In this document: positions 47,635 to 56,664 of the stretch, piece by piece
Layout of the letters: every line of letters begins with the position of its first letter
Numbering within the stretch: position 1 is the first letter of the stretch
Assembly (NCBI GenBank): GCA_963751355.1
Contig: CAVVVS010000014.1
Location: 19,895-83,894 of the forward strand
Reading direction: 5' to 3'
DNA: 64,000 bases
Source of the DNA: CAVVVS01 sp963751355
GTDB taxonomy: Bacteria > Bacteroidota > Ignavibacteria > Ignavibacteriales > Ignavibacteriaceae
Notes under the pieces: model-generated
What the model was told of the DNA's origin: nothing
Database searches by the model: none
What the model saw: only the letters and a program-made list of their open reading frames with translations
Program-made: the position numbers and the translations under genes

Positions 47635-48033
47635 ATGAAAGTGACTATTTTATCTGTAATCTTTTTGAGTTTATTATTCGGGACATCATTGTCAGCACAG
47701 CAAGATTCCATTGACGTGATGTTTAAAAATCATGAATTCCAAAGCGAGGTGCTGGATTACATGGTCGAACATCATCCGTTTATTAACCAGTTCATGAATA
47801 AGATGATGCAGAATAATGAAGCGCGTCAAATGGTGTTTAATCAAATGCTGGCTAATCCAAACATGAGAAATATGATGATGGAATACATGTTCACCAAAGC
47901 AAACAGCGATTCAACATTTGCAAAGCTTATGTTTAATAGAATGTCTCAACATAAATTTTGTATTGATATGTTGAAGGAAATGATAAAAAACAATGAGATA
48001 CAGCTTCAGAAAACTAAGGGAAAAAAGGAATGA
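47635..48033 (+). CDS. Met/His-rich secreted small protein
   Basis: About 132 residues from the ATG at 47635, six bases after GGAGGG. An upstream ATG at 47629 and a TTG at 47608 are less well placed. A signal peptide (ILSVIFLSLLFGTSLSAQ) precedes a helical mature part full of methionine and histidine: MVEHHPFINQFMNKMMQNNE, MVFNQMLANPNMRNMMMEYM, LMFNRMSQHKFCID. It probably binds copper in the periplasm. It follows the copper efflux and PII-like genes with a gap of about 160 nt. Confidence 0.72.
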   Translation: MKVTILSVIFLSLLFGTSLSAQQDSIDVMFKNHEFQSEVLDYMVEHHPFINQFMNKMMQNNEARQMVFNQMLANPNMRNMMMEYMFTKANSDSTFAKLMFNRMSQHKFCIDMLKEMIKNNEIQLQKTKGKKE

Positions 48034-48068
48034 TAAAAATATACTATTAAGCCTTTTTGCACAAAATT

Positions 48069-48150
48069 GTCCTTCTGAACAAAGTGAAAAATTTCTAAAT
48101 TATTATAATATGAGAGATTTTTCAGTCGCTTTGCTCCTTCAGAATGATAT
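48069..48150. repeat. Imperfect long inverted repeat of a dispersed intergenic type
   Basis: CCTTCTGAACAAAGTGAAAA near 48071 is opposed by TTTTTCAGTCGCTTTGCTCC and TTCAGAATGA near 48118-48147. This is a degraded form of the TTCTGAGCGAAGCGAAGAAT-type inverted repeat that I recall as widespread between genes in this phylum. Confidence 0.55.
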
Positions 48151-48614
48151 TTATACTCTTTTTAGAGTGGACTCATAAATATCATTTGTTAAATATGGAT
48201 AGAATATCAGCCAAGGCATCTTTAAGAGCCATAAAATCTATTTTGAATGCTTTCTTCTCCCTTTTTTCAGATTTATTAAATTCTTTTGTACTTTCTAAAA
48301 TTTCATTAAGAATTTTCTTAAAAATAATATAAACATGAAAACGACTAAAAATGATTCATCCCCGACCTGATTGCTCAAAGTGAAAGAGTTTGTGCAAAAT
48401 GCAATGTTTAATATTTCTGAGCGAACCGAATAATCGTAAAATATTATTTGAATTTTTAAAAATACAGCAATTTAAAATTATTTCACTTTTTTATTTAACG
48501 ATAACTCTTTATATTATTGTTATTTAACATAATCGTTTTAAAATTTATAAAAAAAATCCGAGGTTGCTGATTTTCCATATATATAGAGAGAGATTTAGAT
48601 TAAATTAATTTTTT

Positions 48615-48731
48615 GAGACTGTCCCCAAAACAGTATTTCCCCGTTACTCGTTGTGGGGTAATACTGACTTTGCACTACGCTGCCTTGCTTACCTAGCGTT
48701 GCCTTGTGTAACCCGGGGGCAGTCTCTTTTT
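48615..48731 (+). ncRNA. Nested stem structure with terminal T-run (possible structured RNA or terminator)
   Basis: The outer stem GAGACTGTCCCC (48615-48626) pairs with GGGGGCAGTCTC (48715-48726), 12 bp with one G-T wobble, and is followed by TTTTT. Inside, CAGTATTTCCCC (48631-48642) pairs with GGGGTAATACTG (48655-48666). A further weak stem lies at 48672-48705. It is GC-richer than its surroundings. It is isolated, 580 nt after the nearest gene, so it may be a small structured RNA rather than a simple terminator. Confidence 0.4.
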
Positions 48732-49068
48732 ACTTACCGAAATAGCCGTTTTTTAAATCAATAATCTTTCGGTTAGAATAAAGCTTAATGTGGGCTCTAA
48801 AATCATTCTGCCTTTCCAGCAAAATAAACAAAAAGTTAAACCCCTAACCTTATTCTATTAAGGATAATGCAACTACAAAATCATCTTAGCAAATTGCATT
48901 TAATTTTATCGCATTGAAAATGATCTAATAAAACAATTAGTTTATATATGTGATTTTTGATTTTCTGCAGATATTACTTCAATTATGAGATAAGTTTTAT
49001 TCGATCAAAGCAGCTTAAGTAAATCCGTACAAAATCCATTTATGTGAATATACAGAGGGAGCATAAGG

Positions 49069-51282
49069 ATGGTTGGCGAAAACTCTAAAAAGGAAATCGA
49101 AATATTAACCCAATTCGACAAACACACTTCGGTAAAAACGGCAATACAAATACTTATACTCACGGGTATATTTTTTATCCTATATATGGTAAGTCAGGGT
49201 AATTACCTTCTTTTTCACAGCCTTGCCGAAATATTCAGTATCATTATAGCGTGCGGAATTTTTATGGTTGTATGGAATTCCCGAAACTATATTGATAATA
49301 GTTTCTTTCTTATTATAGGTATTGCTTACCTGTTTATGGCGGGTATGGACATGCTTCATACTCTTTCGTATAAAGGTATCAATATAATTCCGGGTTATAA
49401 TACTAATCTCCCTACTCAATTATGGATCGCATCACGATATTTACAAGCTGTCACGTTAATAGCAGCCCCGGCGTTTATCGGCAAGAAAGTTAATGTAAAT
49501 TTTTTATTTGCGTTATATTCAATTATCACATCCTTACTGCTTCTATCAATTTTTTACTGGAAAATATTTCCCGATTGCTTTGTAGAAGGTTCCGGATTAA
49601 CTTCATTCAAAATTGTCAGCGAATATATCATATCATTCTTGTTTATCGGTTCAATTTATTTCCTTTACCTTAAGAAAAATGAATTTGATAAATATCTCTA
49701 TAACCTCGTCATAATTTCTATCCTGATAACTATAGCATCGGAGATTTGCTTTACTTTATACACATCTGCCTATGGTAGTATTAATCTTATCGGTCATCTA
49801 ATGAAAATCGTTTCTTTTTATCTATTATATAAAGCAATAATTGTTACCGGATTAAAAAATCCTTTTAATTTACTTTTCCATAAATTAAAACAAAAAGAAG
49901 AAGCGCTGCAATTAACAAGGTTTTCCATTGATAATGCAAGCGATATTATTTTATGGATGAACCCTAAAGGAATTATTACAGATCTAAATGAAGCAACGTG
50001 CAAAATATTAAAATATTCTAAAGAAGAACTATTAGGAAATTCATTAAAAAAGATAAATCCGGAATTTAATTCGGAAATTTTAGATGAGATAAAAATCTCA
50101 AAAAATAAAAAGGGGTTAGCCGGGCTGGAATATATCTTCAAGAGTAAAGACGGTAAAAATATTCAAATGGAAGTTGAATTTGATTATCTGCAATTTGGAA
50201 AAGAATTTTACTATTTAGTGTTTGCAAGAGATATTACCGAGCGTAAAAAAGCAGAAGCAGCACTGCTTGAAAGTGAAGCCAGGTTCAGACATTTGGCTGA
50301 TAATGCTCCCGTCATGATATGGATGTCCGATGCGAACAAACAATGTAATTATTGTAATAACAGATGGCTGGAATTTACCGGACGAGAATTGGAACAAGAA
50401 TACGGAATGGGATGGACCGAATCTATTCACCCGGATGATAATGAAAAATGCTGGACAGAATTCAGCAGTGTCTTTGACGTTAGAAAAGAATATAATATGG
50501 AATATAGGCTTAAGAAACATGATGGACAATATCGTTGGATCCTCGATACCGGCGTGCCCCGTTTTACACCTACCGGAGATTTTATCGGCTACATTGGTTC
50601 ATGCCTGGATATAACGGAAAGAATACATGCACGCGAACAAATTGAAGCATCACTTAAAGAAAAAGTTGTTCTCTTAAAAGAAATCCATCACCGGGTTAAG
50701 AATAATCTTCAGGTTATCTCGAGTCTTTTTAGTTTACAATCTGCATATATTAAAGATAAAGAAGCCCGCGAAATGTTTAACGAAAGCAGAAACCGTGTAA
50801 AATCCATGGCATTGATTCATGAAAAATTATACCTTTCAAAAAGTCTTACACATGTAAATTTTTCTGATTACATTCAGGAACTTATAAGTTATTTATTCAG
50901 TACATATAAATATAATTCGAACACTATTGATTTGGAAATCAATATTGACAAAATAGAAATAGATGTGGATTTTGCGGTAAACCTGGGCTTAATTATTAAT
51001 GAACTTGTTTCCAATACTTTAAAGCATGCATTTCCTGATAATTTTAGCAAACCGTCAGGGGATTGTAAACTGCAAATAAAATTGATTTCTAATTGTGATA
51101 GTGAATTTATTCTAATTATAAAAGATAATGGTATCGGTTTCCCGGGGAATGTGGATTTTAAAAATACGGACTCACTTGGGCTACAGTTGGTTAATACTTT
51201 AGTTGAACAGCACAACGGCAAAATTGAACTTAATAATGATGGAGGGGCAGAATTCAGTTTAACATTTCCTTATCATACATGA
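49069..51282 (+). CDS. MASE3-PAS-PAS sensor histidine kinase (HisKA_2 type)
   Basis: 737 residues. The N-terminal membrane sensor (about 25-265, seven or more helices) has the MASE3 pattern FHSLAEIFSIIIACGIFMVV and FLIIGIAYLFMAGMDMLHTL. PAS 1 (about 280-395) and PAS 2 with PAC (about 400-520; RWLEFTGREL, GWTESIHPDD, YRWILDTGVPRF) follow. The kinase core is KEIHHRVKNNLQVISSLFSL (His near 540). The ATPase has LIINELVSNTLKHAF, DNGIGFP and SLGLQLVNTLVEQH. No response regulator is adjacent, so its partner is elsewhere. Confidence 0.93.
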   Translation: MVGENSKKEIEILTQFDKHTSVKTAIQILILTGIFFILYMVSQGNYLLFHSLAEIFSIIIACGIFMVVWNSRNYIDNSFFLIIGIAYLFMAGMDMLHTLSYKGINIIPGYNTNLPTQLWIASRYLQAVTLIAAPAFIGKKVNVNFLFALYSIITSLLLLSIFYWKIFPDCFVEGSGLTSFKIVSEYIISFLFIGSIYFLYLKKNEFDKYLYNLVIISILITIASEICFTLYTSAYGSINLIGHLMKIVSFYLLYKAIIVTGLKNPFNLLFHKLKQKEEALQLTRFSIDNASDIILWMNPKGIITDLNEATCKILKYSKEELLGNSLKKINPEFNSEILDEIKISKNKKGLAGLEYIFKSKDGKNIQMEVEFDYLQFGKEFYYLVFARDITERKKAEAALLESEARFRHLADNAPVMIWMSDANKQCNYCNNRWLEFTGRELEQEYGMGWTESIHPDDNEKCWTEFSSVFDVRKEYNMEYRLKKHDGQYRWILDTGVPRFTPTGDFIGYIGSCLDITERIHAREQIEASLKEKVVLLKEIHHRVKNNLQVISSLFSLQSAYIKDKEAREMFNESRNRVKSMALIHEKLYLSKSLTHVNFSDYIQELISYLFSTYKYNSNTIDLEINIDKIEIDVDFAVNLGLIINELVSNTLKHAFPDNFSKPSGDCKLQIKLISNCDSEFILIIKDNGIGFPGNVDFKNTDSLGLQLVNTLVEQHNGKIELNNDGGAEFSLTFPYHT

Positions 51283-51384
51283 GTCATAAATTATTTATAT
51301 TTAGCCATAATTTTGTATTTATTATTTATCTTATTTTTATATTAGAACTAGTTATTAAAAAAATTCATTCAAAGGGGATAATTT

Positions 51385-51552
51385 ATGCCAATCTATGAAT
51401 TCAAATGCAATAAGTGTAATAAAACCTTTTCATTGCAGATGTCAATATCGGGATATGAAAATAAAAAAACATTTGCCTGTCCGCATTGTAAAAGCAGAAG
51501 TGTGAAAAGAATATATTCGGGTTTTACTGCAGTTACATCCAAGAAAAGTTGA
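51385..51552 (+). CDS. FmdB-family zinc-ribbon protein
   Basis: 55 residues, too short for many ORF filters. The sequence starts MPIYEFKCNKCNKTFSLQMS and continues YENKKTFACPHCKSRSVKRI to the end. Four cysteines (C8, C11, C32, C35) form a zinc ribbon of the FmdB/putative regulatory type. The ATG is preceded by AAAGGGGATAATTT. Function in this family is poorly defined, perhaps regulatory. Confidence 0.88.
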   Translation: MPIYEFKCNKCNKTFSLQMSISGYENKKTFACPHCKSRSVKRIYSGFTAVTSKKS

Positions 51553-51912
51553 TAATTTTTTCATTTTTTGAATTTTCCGGTTTTAAATATTTTTTATTTT
51601 ATTCCTAATACTTCTGCTATTGAAGGAGTGAATAAATTTTGGGTGAATTTATACATTCTCATACCATTTTATAACTCATGCATCGTTAATAGTTAACGGA
51701 CAGAATTGATATACAGTTTAATTATGCACCTTCTCAAACGGATTCCGGTTCAGTTTACAACTATTTGACAAAAATGTTGTGTCATTTTTTATGATTTGGA
51801 TAAATTAGAATATGATTCTATTCTAAAAGTTGAATGCGGGAAATATTGCTTTAATAAAGGCAACTCCATTTTAAGACATCATATAAAGTTTAATTTTTTT
51901 TAATGAAAGATT
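51553..51912. other. 360-bp intergenic region
   Basis: AT-rich, no gene or strong structure seen. Confidence 0.45.
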
Positions 51913-52218
51913 ATGACAGTATATTCTTTAGATGAAAAGCTAAAAAGACTAGAGGAAAAATTACTTCTTCCGGACATCCGTAAATCAGAAAAAGAACTAA
52001 CTTCCCTGCTGGCTGATGATTTTAAAGAGTTCGGAAGTTCAGGCATGCTGTATGATAAAGAACAAGTAATTTTATCACTTAAAAATGAATCTCCGGTAGA
52101 AATCTCCATCCGAAATTTCGATACTATTGAACTAGCTCATGATCTTTATCTGGTAACTTATACTGCACTTCAACTGGTTCCTCATGCGCATAATGGATTT
52201 CTTCAAAATTTTTCTTGA
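51913..52218 (+). CDS. DUF4440/SnoaL-like protein, C-terminus replaced by the array leader repeat
   Basis: 101 residues. Residues 1-85 (LEEKLLLPDIRKSEKELTSL, DDFKEFGSSGMLYDKEQVIL, ELAHDLYLVTYTAL) match the NTF2-like DUF4440 pattern, which normally runs to about 120-130 residues. The frame here ends HNGFLQNFS* because the last codons (from 52198) are the beginning of the leader repeat shared with 62373. The stop TGA lies in the leader's TTGACA. The gene was therefore truncated when the leader and cassette array were placed here, and is probably non-functional. Confidence 0.72.
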   Translation: MTVYSLDEKLKRLEEKLLLPDIRKSEKELTSLLADDFKEFGSSGMLYDKEQVILSLKNESPVEISIRNFDTIELAHDLYLVTYTALQLVPHAHNGFLQNFS

Positions 52219-52560
52219 CATAATTAGATAATTTGCATAGCTTAATTAGCGTTGATTAAATGGGGACAAGATTACCACATCATGCGATACGTATAATTTA
52301 TTTGACATAAGATATAATCGAAAGATTGGTCATTCAGTTAAATAGATTGTATAACACTCATGCATGGCGATATCCAATCTAAAAATGTAATTAGAGTACA
52401 ATAAATAATTTCAGCTTTAATTATTCGGCTTCTTTTTGTGACTGACTATGCGTAGCTGTATAAATAGAGAAAACATAAAGTAAGAATAATTAAAACCATT
52501 AAGAATTGAAGAAGAAAATTCCTGATATAATGAAGAAATCTAATAGGTTAATAATATGTT
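52198..52560 (+). repeat. Cassette-array leader, copy 1 (attI-like region)
   Basis: Homologous to 62373-62817. Shared blocks include TTTCTTCAAA...TTGACATAA at the left end, GATACGTATAATTTATTT-type sequence, a conserved TGACTGACTATGCGTAGCTG block, 35 identical nt at 52488-52522, and 30 identical nt (52532-52561) that end at GTTA. Beyond GTTA the two copies diverge completely, each running straight into the first gene of a cassette array. This is what an attI-like insertion point would look like. It truncates the DUF4440 gene on its left. Confidence 0.78.
52215..52243 (+). promoter_or_regulatory. Candidate outward promoter of array 1
   Basis: TTGACA (52215-52220), 17 nt, TAGCTT (52238-52243). 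The second leader has TTGACA, 17 nt, TAGTTT at 62390-62418. Element, spacing and position are conserved although the spacer sequence is not, and it points toward the cassettes. TAnnTT resembles the Bacteroidota -7 element. Confidence 0.4.
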
Positions 52561-52636
52561 AGGACACACGAACATAATTTTAGTTAATAAAAGTTTGTTA
52601 AAAACGTAATCTTCAATAAAATAAGGGAATCTATAT

Positions 52637-53332
52637 ATGGATACGACGAAACTTGTCGATCTAATTCCTGCTGTGATGGTTTTATTATCAGTAATGATAA
52701 TTATTATAATTGTCTTACTAAAGTATGGTAATAAAGTCTTCGATAAAGACTATAAAACTCCTAACATTCTCCTATTTGTAACGGCATTTCTTTTCACCAC
52801 CATTCTAATAGTTCACCTTTTCAAAGAGCAGACTTGGACCGCAGATACTTTAAAGATCTTGATCGGTGTCTTAGTCGGTGCTGGTTCTACAAAACTAAGC
52901 GAAAAGAAGTACGATGGGGGAAGTTCAGTAGAGTTATCTGGAGATTCAAAAGTTGGAGGAGATGTTGCTGGACGTGATATTAACAAAAACATTCAGAATA
53001 TTCAAGAAGCGATATCTAAAATAGAAAGTTCCATCGTTCATCAAAATAATCAGATAAAACAAATTATGAATGGTGAAACTGAGACGCTGGAAGATTTTAT
53101 ATTCCATTTCCTTTACTACACAAGAACCCTTCATAAAGACATAGAAACAGTTGTAACAAAATGGACGGCAGAAGGTTATCAATTCAAAGAGATTGTTAGT
53201 GACTTCAAGGGATTTGATGGAATGATTTTAGTTTTTTCTAAACCGAGTGAGACAGAAAAATCAACGGTACTTTACTACCGAGACGGTTCTTTTGATAGAA
53301 TCGAAAAAAAACATTATGATGATGAAGCATAA
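52637..53332 (+). CDS. Cassette gene: two-TM protein with GGDVAGRDI motif, unknown function
   Basis: 231 residues, 79 nt after the leader's GTT, with AGGGAATC ahead of the ATG. Two N-terminal membrane helices (about 8-28 and 45-62) and a short third hydrophobic stretch (ILIGVLVGAGSTKL) precede the motif ELSGDSKVGGDVAGRDINKN. Such G-D-V-x-G-R/D motifs occur in proteins linked to signalling or defence modules. A coiled-coil (about 115-145) and a C-terminal domain (about 150-225) that I do not recognise follow. First gene of array 1, so the best placed for expression from the leader. Confidence 0.72.
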   Translation: MDTTKLVDLIPAVMVLLSVMIIIIIVLLKYGNKVFDKDYKTPNILLFVTAFLFTTILIVHLFKEQTWTADTLKILIGVLVGAGSTKLSEKKYDGGSSVELSGDSKVGGDVAGRDINKNIQNIQEAISKIESSIVHQNNQIKQIMNGETETLEDFIFHFLYYTRTLHKDIETVVTKWTAEGYQFKEIVSDFKGFDGMILVFSKPSETEKSTVLYYRDGSFDRIEKKHYDDEA

Positions 53333-53401
53333 GAAATGGTAGATATTAGTTTTTTATTCGAATTCAGTATTTGCATTAAGTGATGAAATATTAGCGTGTG
53401 T

Positions 53402-53590
53402 GTTCTAACAAACGCATCAAGCCGACAGCTTTTTAGCATTTGGCATTTTTGAGTTTTTAGAGTTAGTCGTTCCCCCGCAGAGCGGGGCAAGCTGTTTCGG
53501 CTAACTTGTTTAAGGTAGTCGTTCTAATTAATTAACTTGCCTTCGGCGCTTAGGAAAACAAGATATGCACTTACGGCTTAATCAATGACA
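53402..53590 (+). repeat. Cassette-site-like element 1 (right end missing)
   Basis: Starts CTAACAAACGCATCAAGCCG and contains GTTTCGGCTAACTTGTTTAA then GGTAGTCGTTCTAATTAATT, which is closely matched in the site at 63778. The variable hairpin GCCTTCGGCGC...GCACTTACGGC follows. It then runs into CAATGACAAAATT without the usual GGCAGTTGTG...CTGCG...GTTAT right end. The left half of a site is therefore fused to the next gene. Confidence 0.65.
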
Positions 53591-53625
53591 AAATTTATAA
53601 TTTCAATTATCAACGGATTTTAACC

Positions 53626-54950
53626 ATGAGAAATATATTTATTCTTTGGATTCTAATTCTCCCAGTATCTCTTTTTGGACAAAAAGATACTGCTAAACTT
53701 TTTGAGCCATCTTTGATAAAAGCGGATATTGATACATTGATCCATACGTTAAAAGTTGTCCATCCAACATTTTTAAATTATTACAACGAGAATAACATTC
53801 AAGTTAAAATTGATAGCATAAAGAAAAATGTAAATCATCCAATGTCATCTTTGGACTTTTTTAGGATTATGCAGCCATTTGTATCTATAGACGGACATAC
53901 GACCCTTATATATGACAGAGAAGTATACCCTAAAATGGATAATCCATTCTTCCCTTTAAAGTTATTATATATAATAACGTCTTGTATATAAAAGATAATC
54001 TATCAGTTAATAAAACTATTTCTAAAGGTTCTATTATTGAGACAATTAATGGTATTCCTACTAAGTCAATTGTAAATAACCTTATCAGATATAGACCCGG
54101 AGAAAAGGAAACTTATAAATTAAAATCAATTGAAAAAGATTTTCATATATATTACCAACTGGTATATGGTTCTTTTTCGGAATTTAACGTTACTATAAAT
54201 AAAGTAAAACTTACAGTTAAAGGTGCAAATTGGAATGACTTTGAAGAACCTTCGAGGCCTAATTTTGAGTTGCGTTTTTATGACGATGATATAGCATACG
54301 TATATAAGAGAATGTTTATGCCTCCAAGGGATTTCATTCATTTTATGGATTCAGCATTCAATGTAATAAATGAGAAACAAATTAAATATTTGATAATTGA
54401 TAATCTGCGGGGTGGTGGAATGACTGACCTTGCAGATTCTTTGATGTCTTATTTTGCTGATAAGCCGTACCGCATTATTGAGAAGCAAATGATAAAAATA
54501 AGTCCATTAACAACTGAATATATAGAAAGCAAAAAATCAGAAGGATTTATTAAAGGTGATTATTTTGTACAGGAATTCCCTACACATAATTCCAGAACTA
54601 ATCGGTTTACTGGGACAGTATATATTTTAAATGGACCTTTATCATATTCTGCCGCAACAAGTTTTCCAGCAGCAGCAAAGTGTTATCAGAATGCAATTAA
54701 TGTTGGAGAAGAAACCGGACAACCATTATTAAGCAACGGAGGCATGAGTAGATTTACATTATCAAACACAAAATTGTCTTGTTATACCAGTCTTTCGGAA
54801 ATTTACATGCCATGTAATAATAATGATACTAAAAATGGTGTAATTCCTGATTATAAGGTGATACCGACAATTGAAGATTTACTTAATGATAAGGATTATA
54901 CATTAGAATACACATTAAATTTGATTAGAAAAAATATACCAAAGAATTAA
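53626..54950 (+). pseudogene. Cassette gene: secreted S41-family (C-terminal processing) peptidase, frameshifted
   Basis: Frame 1 (53626-53991) encodes a signal peptide (LWILILPVSLFGQ) and the N-terminal helical region (DIDTLIHTLKVVHPTFLNYY). Frame 2 (to 54950) carries the PDZ-like part (SIIETINGIPTKSIVNNLIR) and the S41 catalytic domain (IDNLRGGGMTDLADSLMSYF, GTVYILNGPLSYSAATSFPA with the serine in SYSAA, GEETGQPLLSNGG). The break is in the TA-rich run at about 53960-53978. Removing one TA there gives a continuous LKLLYNNVLYIKDN. Probably a slipped-strand frameshift, otherwise a sequencing error. Confidence 0.82.
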
Positions 54951-54957
54951 TTACGCT

Positions 54958-55168
54958 GCCTAACATCGTGTATAAGTAGTGGCGAGGTTTTTAAATTTTA
55001 CATTTTCATTTTTGAATTTATTCTAAGTGTTCTTACTAATTAATGAAATTACCTTCTGTGCGGACTGAGAAAGTTAGGCTCCTACGGCTAAATCATCGGC
55101 AGTTGTGTTTTAACTTAGTTTCTTGTTTTGTGCAGCGGGTTATTTACCACGCCTACTTGCTGCCATAC
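54958..55168 (+). repeat. Cassette site (attC-like) 2
   Basis: Begins GCCTAAC (54958-54964), a perfect RYYYAAC core, then GTATAAGTAGTGGCG. This is opposed at the right end by CGCCTACTTGCTGCCATAC. In the middle are the variable stem and the shared GGCAGTTGTGTTTTAAC ... CTTGTTTTGTGCAGCG segment. An extra 88 bp follow before GTTATAT (55257-55263), which opens the next cassette. Confidence 0.65.
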
Positions 55169-55293
55169 AAGAGAAAAAATATTGACCTTATTATGGTTGT
55201 TCTTTGAAAAATTGTAATAAGGTAATTAAATAAGTCAAAAAGAGCGTGTAGCCTTCGTTATATGTATTATAAATTAGAATCATTAAAAATAAT

Positions 55294-55728
55294 ATGAAAT
55301 CTTCTAATAATTATTTCTTAGATAAAATTACTTTTAGAACTCTAGACACATTACGTATTTACTATTTTATATTATTTATTATATCGTTCGTCTTAACTGA
55401 AATTGGAAGATATGTTTATCGTCCATTTATTTATAATAATCATATAAACGATTTTGGTTTTGCTGATTCTATTGGCAACTCTGGAGGGATCATAGTTCAA
55501 ATATTTTTTGGATTTACAATAATTAATCCACCAAAGAAAAAAGGGATTAGACTCATAGCATTCTTTTCATTTGGCTATATCATATATGAAATTATTCAAC
55601 CATTTCTTCCACGAGGTGTATTCGACTGGAAAGATATCTATGGAACTGTAATAGGTGGTATTATAGCCCTTATAATTTATCTGCTCCTACAATGGCGGAT
55701 TCAAAATAAAGTAATAAAGAAGTTTTAG
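55294..55728 (+). CDS. Cassette gene: VanZ-like membrane protein
   Basis: 144 residues, 37 nt after GTTATAT (55257). Four membrane helices (about 22-42, 60-80, 85-105, 118-138) with YRPFIYNNHINDFGFADSIG, IQPFLPRGVFDWKDIYGTVI. The WKDI/D-x-x-GT...GG motif is typical of VanZ-like proteins. The role is unknown in this setting; VanZ itself gives low-level teicoplanin resistance. Confidence 0.72.
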   Translation: MKSSNNYFLDKITFRTLDTLRIYYFILFIISFVLTEIGRYVYRPFIYNNHINDFGFADSIGNSGGIIVQIFFGFTIINPPKKKGIRLIAFFSFGYIIYEIIQPFLPRGVFDWKDIYGTVIGGIIALIIYLLLQWRIQNKVIKKF

Positions 55729-55734
55729 TAATTA

Positions 55735-55961
55735 CGTAAAACCATGGGTTCAGCCCGACCGCCGTATCGGTGTGGCATTTTTTTTAGGTTTTGGGTTTAC
55801 ATTTTTCATTCGGCATTTTGTTTGAAGTTTTTTTTCTAATTAATAAACTTGCAAAGTGCGCTTGCAAATAAAAATAAGCACACTTTGTTAAAGATTTGGC
55901 AGTTGTGTTCTAATCTAAACTTTTGTTCCGGGCGGATGGGTTATTTGCAACGACGTTATGC
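55735..55961 (+). repeat. Cassette site (attC-like) 3
   Basis: Left end CGTAAAACCATGGGTTCAGC, right end GGGCGGATGGGTTATTTGCA then ACGACGTTATGC (core GTTATGC at 55955-55961). The internal stem CAAAGTG-c-GCTT / AAGC-a-CACTTTG (55852-55887) and the shared TTTGGCAGTTGTGTTCTAA and CTTTTGTTCCGGGCGG segments are present. Confidence 0.72.
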
Positions 55962-55989
55962 TTTACACATATAAAGGGGAGGAATAAAA

Positions 55990-56664
55990 ATGGAGTCAAT
56001 TTGGAATAGCCTTGAGATAACGAAGTTAATTATCTCAATCTTGACTCCGCTTGCAGTCATTTTTTTCGGCTATTGGATTAATCGTCGCCTAAGGGAAATA
56101 GAATCAACTCAGCAGCAAGCGAGAGACGAGCGAAAGTTAAAGGCGGAACAAGAACGTGATGTGCAGAGACAGCTGTATGAAGATAGGAAAGAAACTGAAC
56201 GATTGGAACGCGAAGAAAGAAAGAGTGAGATTGAACGTAGATACGAACCGCATATCGAATTCAAAATTGATTGTCAATTCTTTGGACCCATAGAAAACCA
56301 ATATCTGGCAAATTTCTTATTGATAGCCAATAATCGTGGGTATGTCCAACACCGATTCCCGAGCATTAAACTTCGAGTGCTTGGGATTAAGAGGAAGGAA
56401 ACATTTCAGTATTGGGAAAAGAGGGAACCACGCACCAAGTTTCCGCACAACCTTTTCGAAGAGGCTGGGTTTGAAAAGGAAGCGGAGGTTGTTCCACCAG
56501 GATGGAAATATATCTTTGTTGAACCGGGTGTTGCCCAACAGATTAACTTTTCAACTATGATATCGGTAGATAACTCGTTTATAGTGGCTAGAGCTGAGTT
56601 TCATTACGACAAATTTACACCTCATAGCGTAGAGGGCGTTTTCTCTGTTCCATTGCACAAGGCC
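55990..56664 (+). CDS. Cassette gene: membrane-anchored coiled-coil protein, unknown
   Basis: 225 residues, 35 nt after GTTATGC, ribosome binding site GGGGAGG. One N-terminal helix (ISILTPLAVIFFGYWI, about 14-30), then a charged coiled coil (REIESTQQQARDERKLKAEQ ... ERREERK, about 33-80), then a C-terminal beta-rich domain (about 85-222) of no recognised family. GC content is higher than in neighbouring genes, consistent with independent origin. Its TAA stop lies inside the GCCTAAC core of the following site, as is common for integron cassettes. Confidence 0.75.

Larger units (their letters stand above)
48034..49068. other. About 1 kb without a protein gene, holding two structured elements
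   Basis: No convincing ORF. A short frame at 48144-48332 runs through the repeat and was rejected. It contains an imperfect inverted dispersed repeat (48069-48150) and a large nested stem structure ending in a T-run (48615-48731), both listed separately. It also includes the promoter region of the histidine kinase at 49069. Confidence 0.55.

Noticed and set aside
48144..48332. 62-codon plus-strand frame after the Met-rich protein
   Set aside because: It starts inside the dispersed inverted repeat, has no ribosome binding site, and the Phe/Leu/Ile-rich translation is what AT-rich DNA gives by chance.
55294..55728. Glycopeptide resistance determinant (vanZ)
   Set aside because: Only a VanZ-like fold signature is present, with no vanHAX or regulatory genes. 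The VanY-like gene is 37 kb away and unrelated in context.
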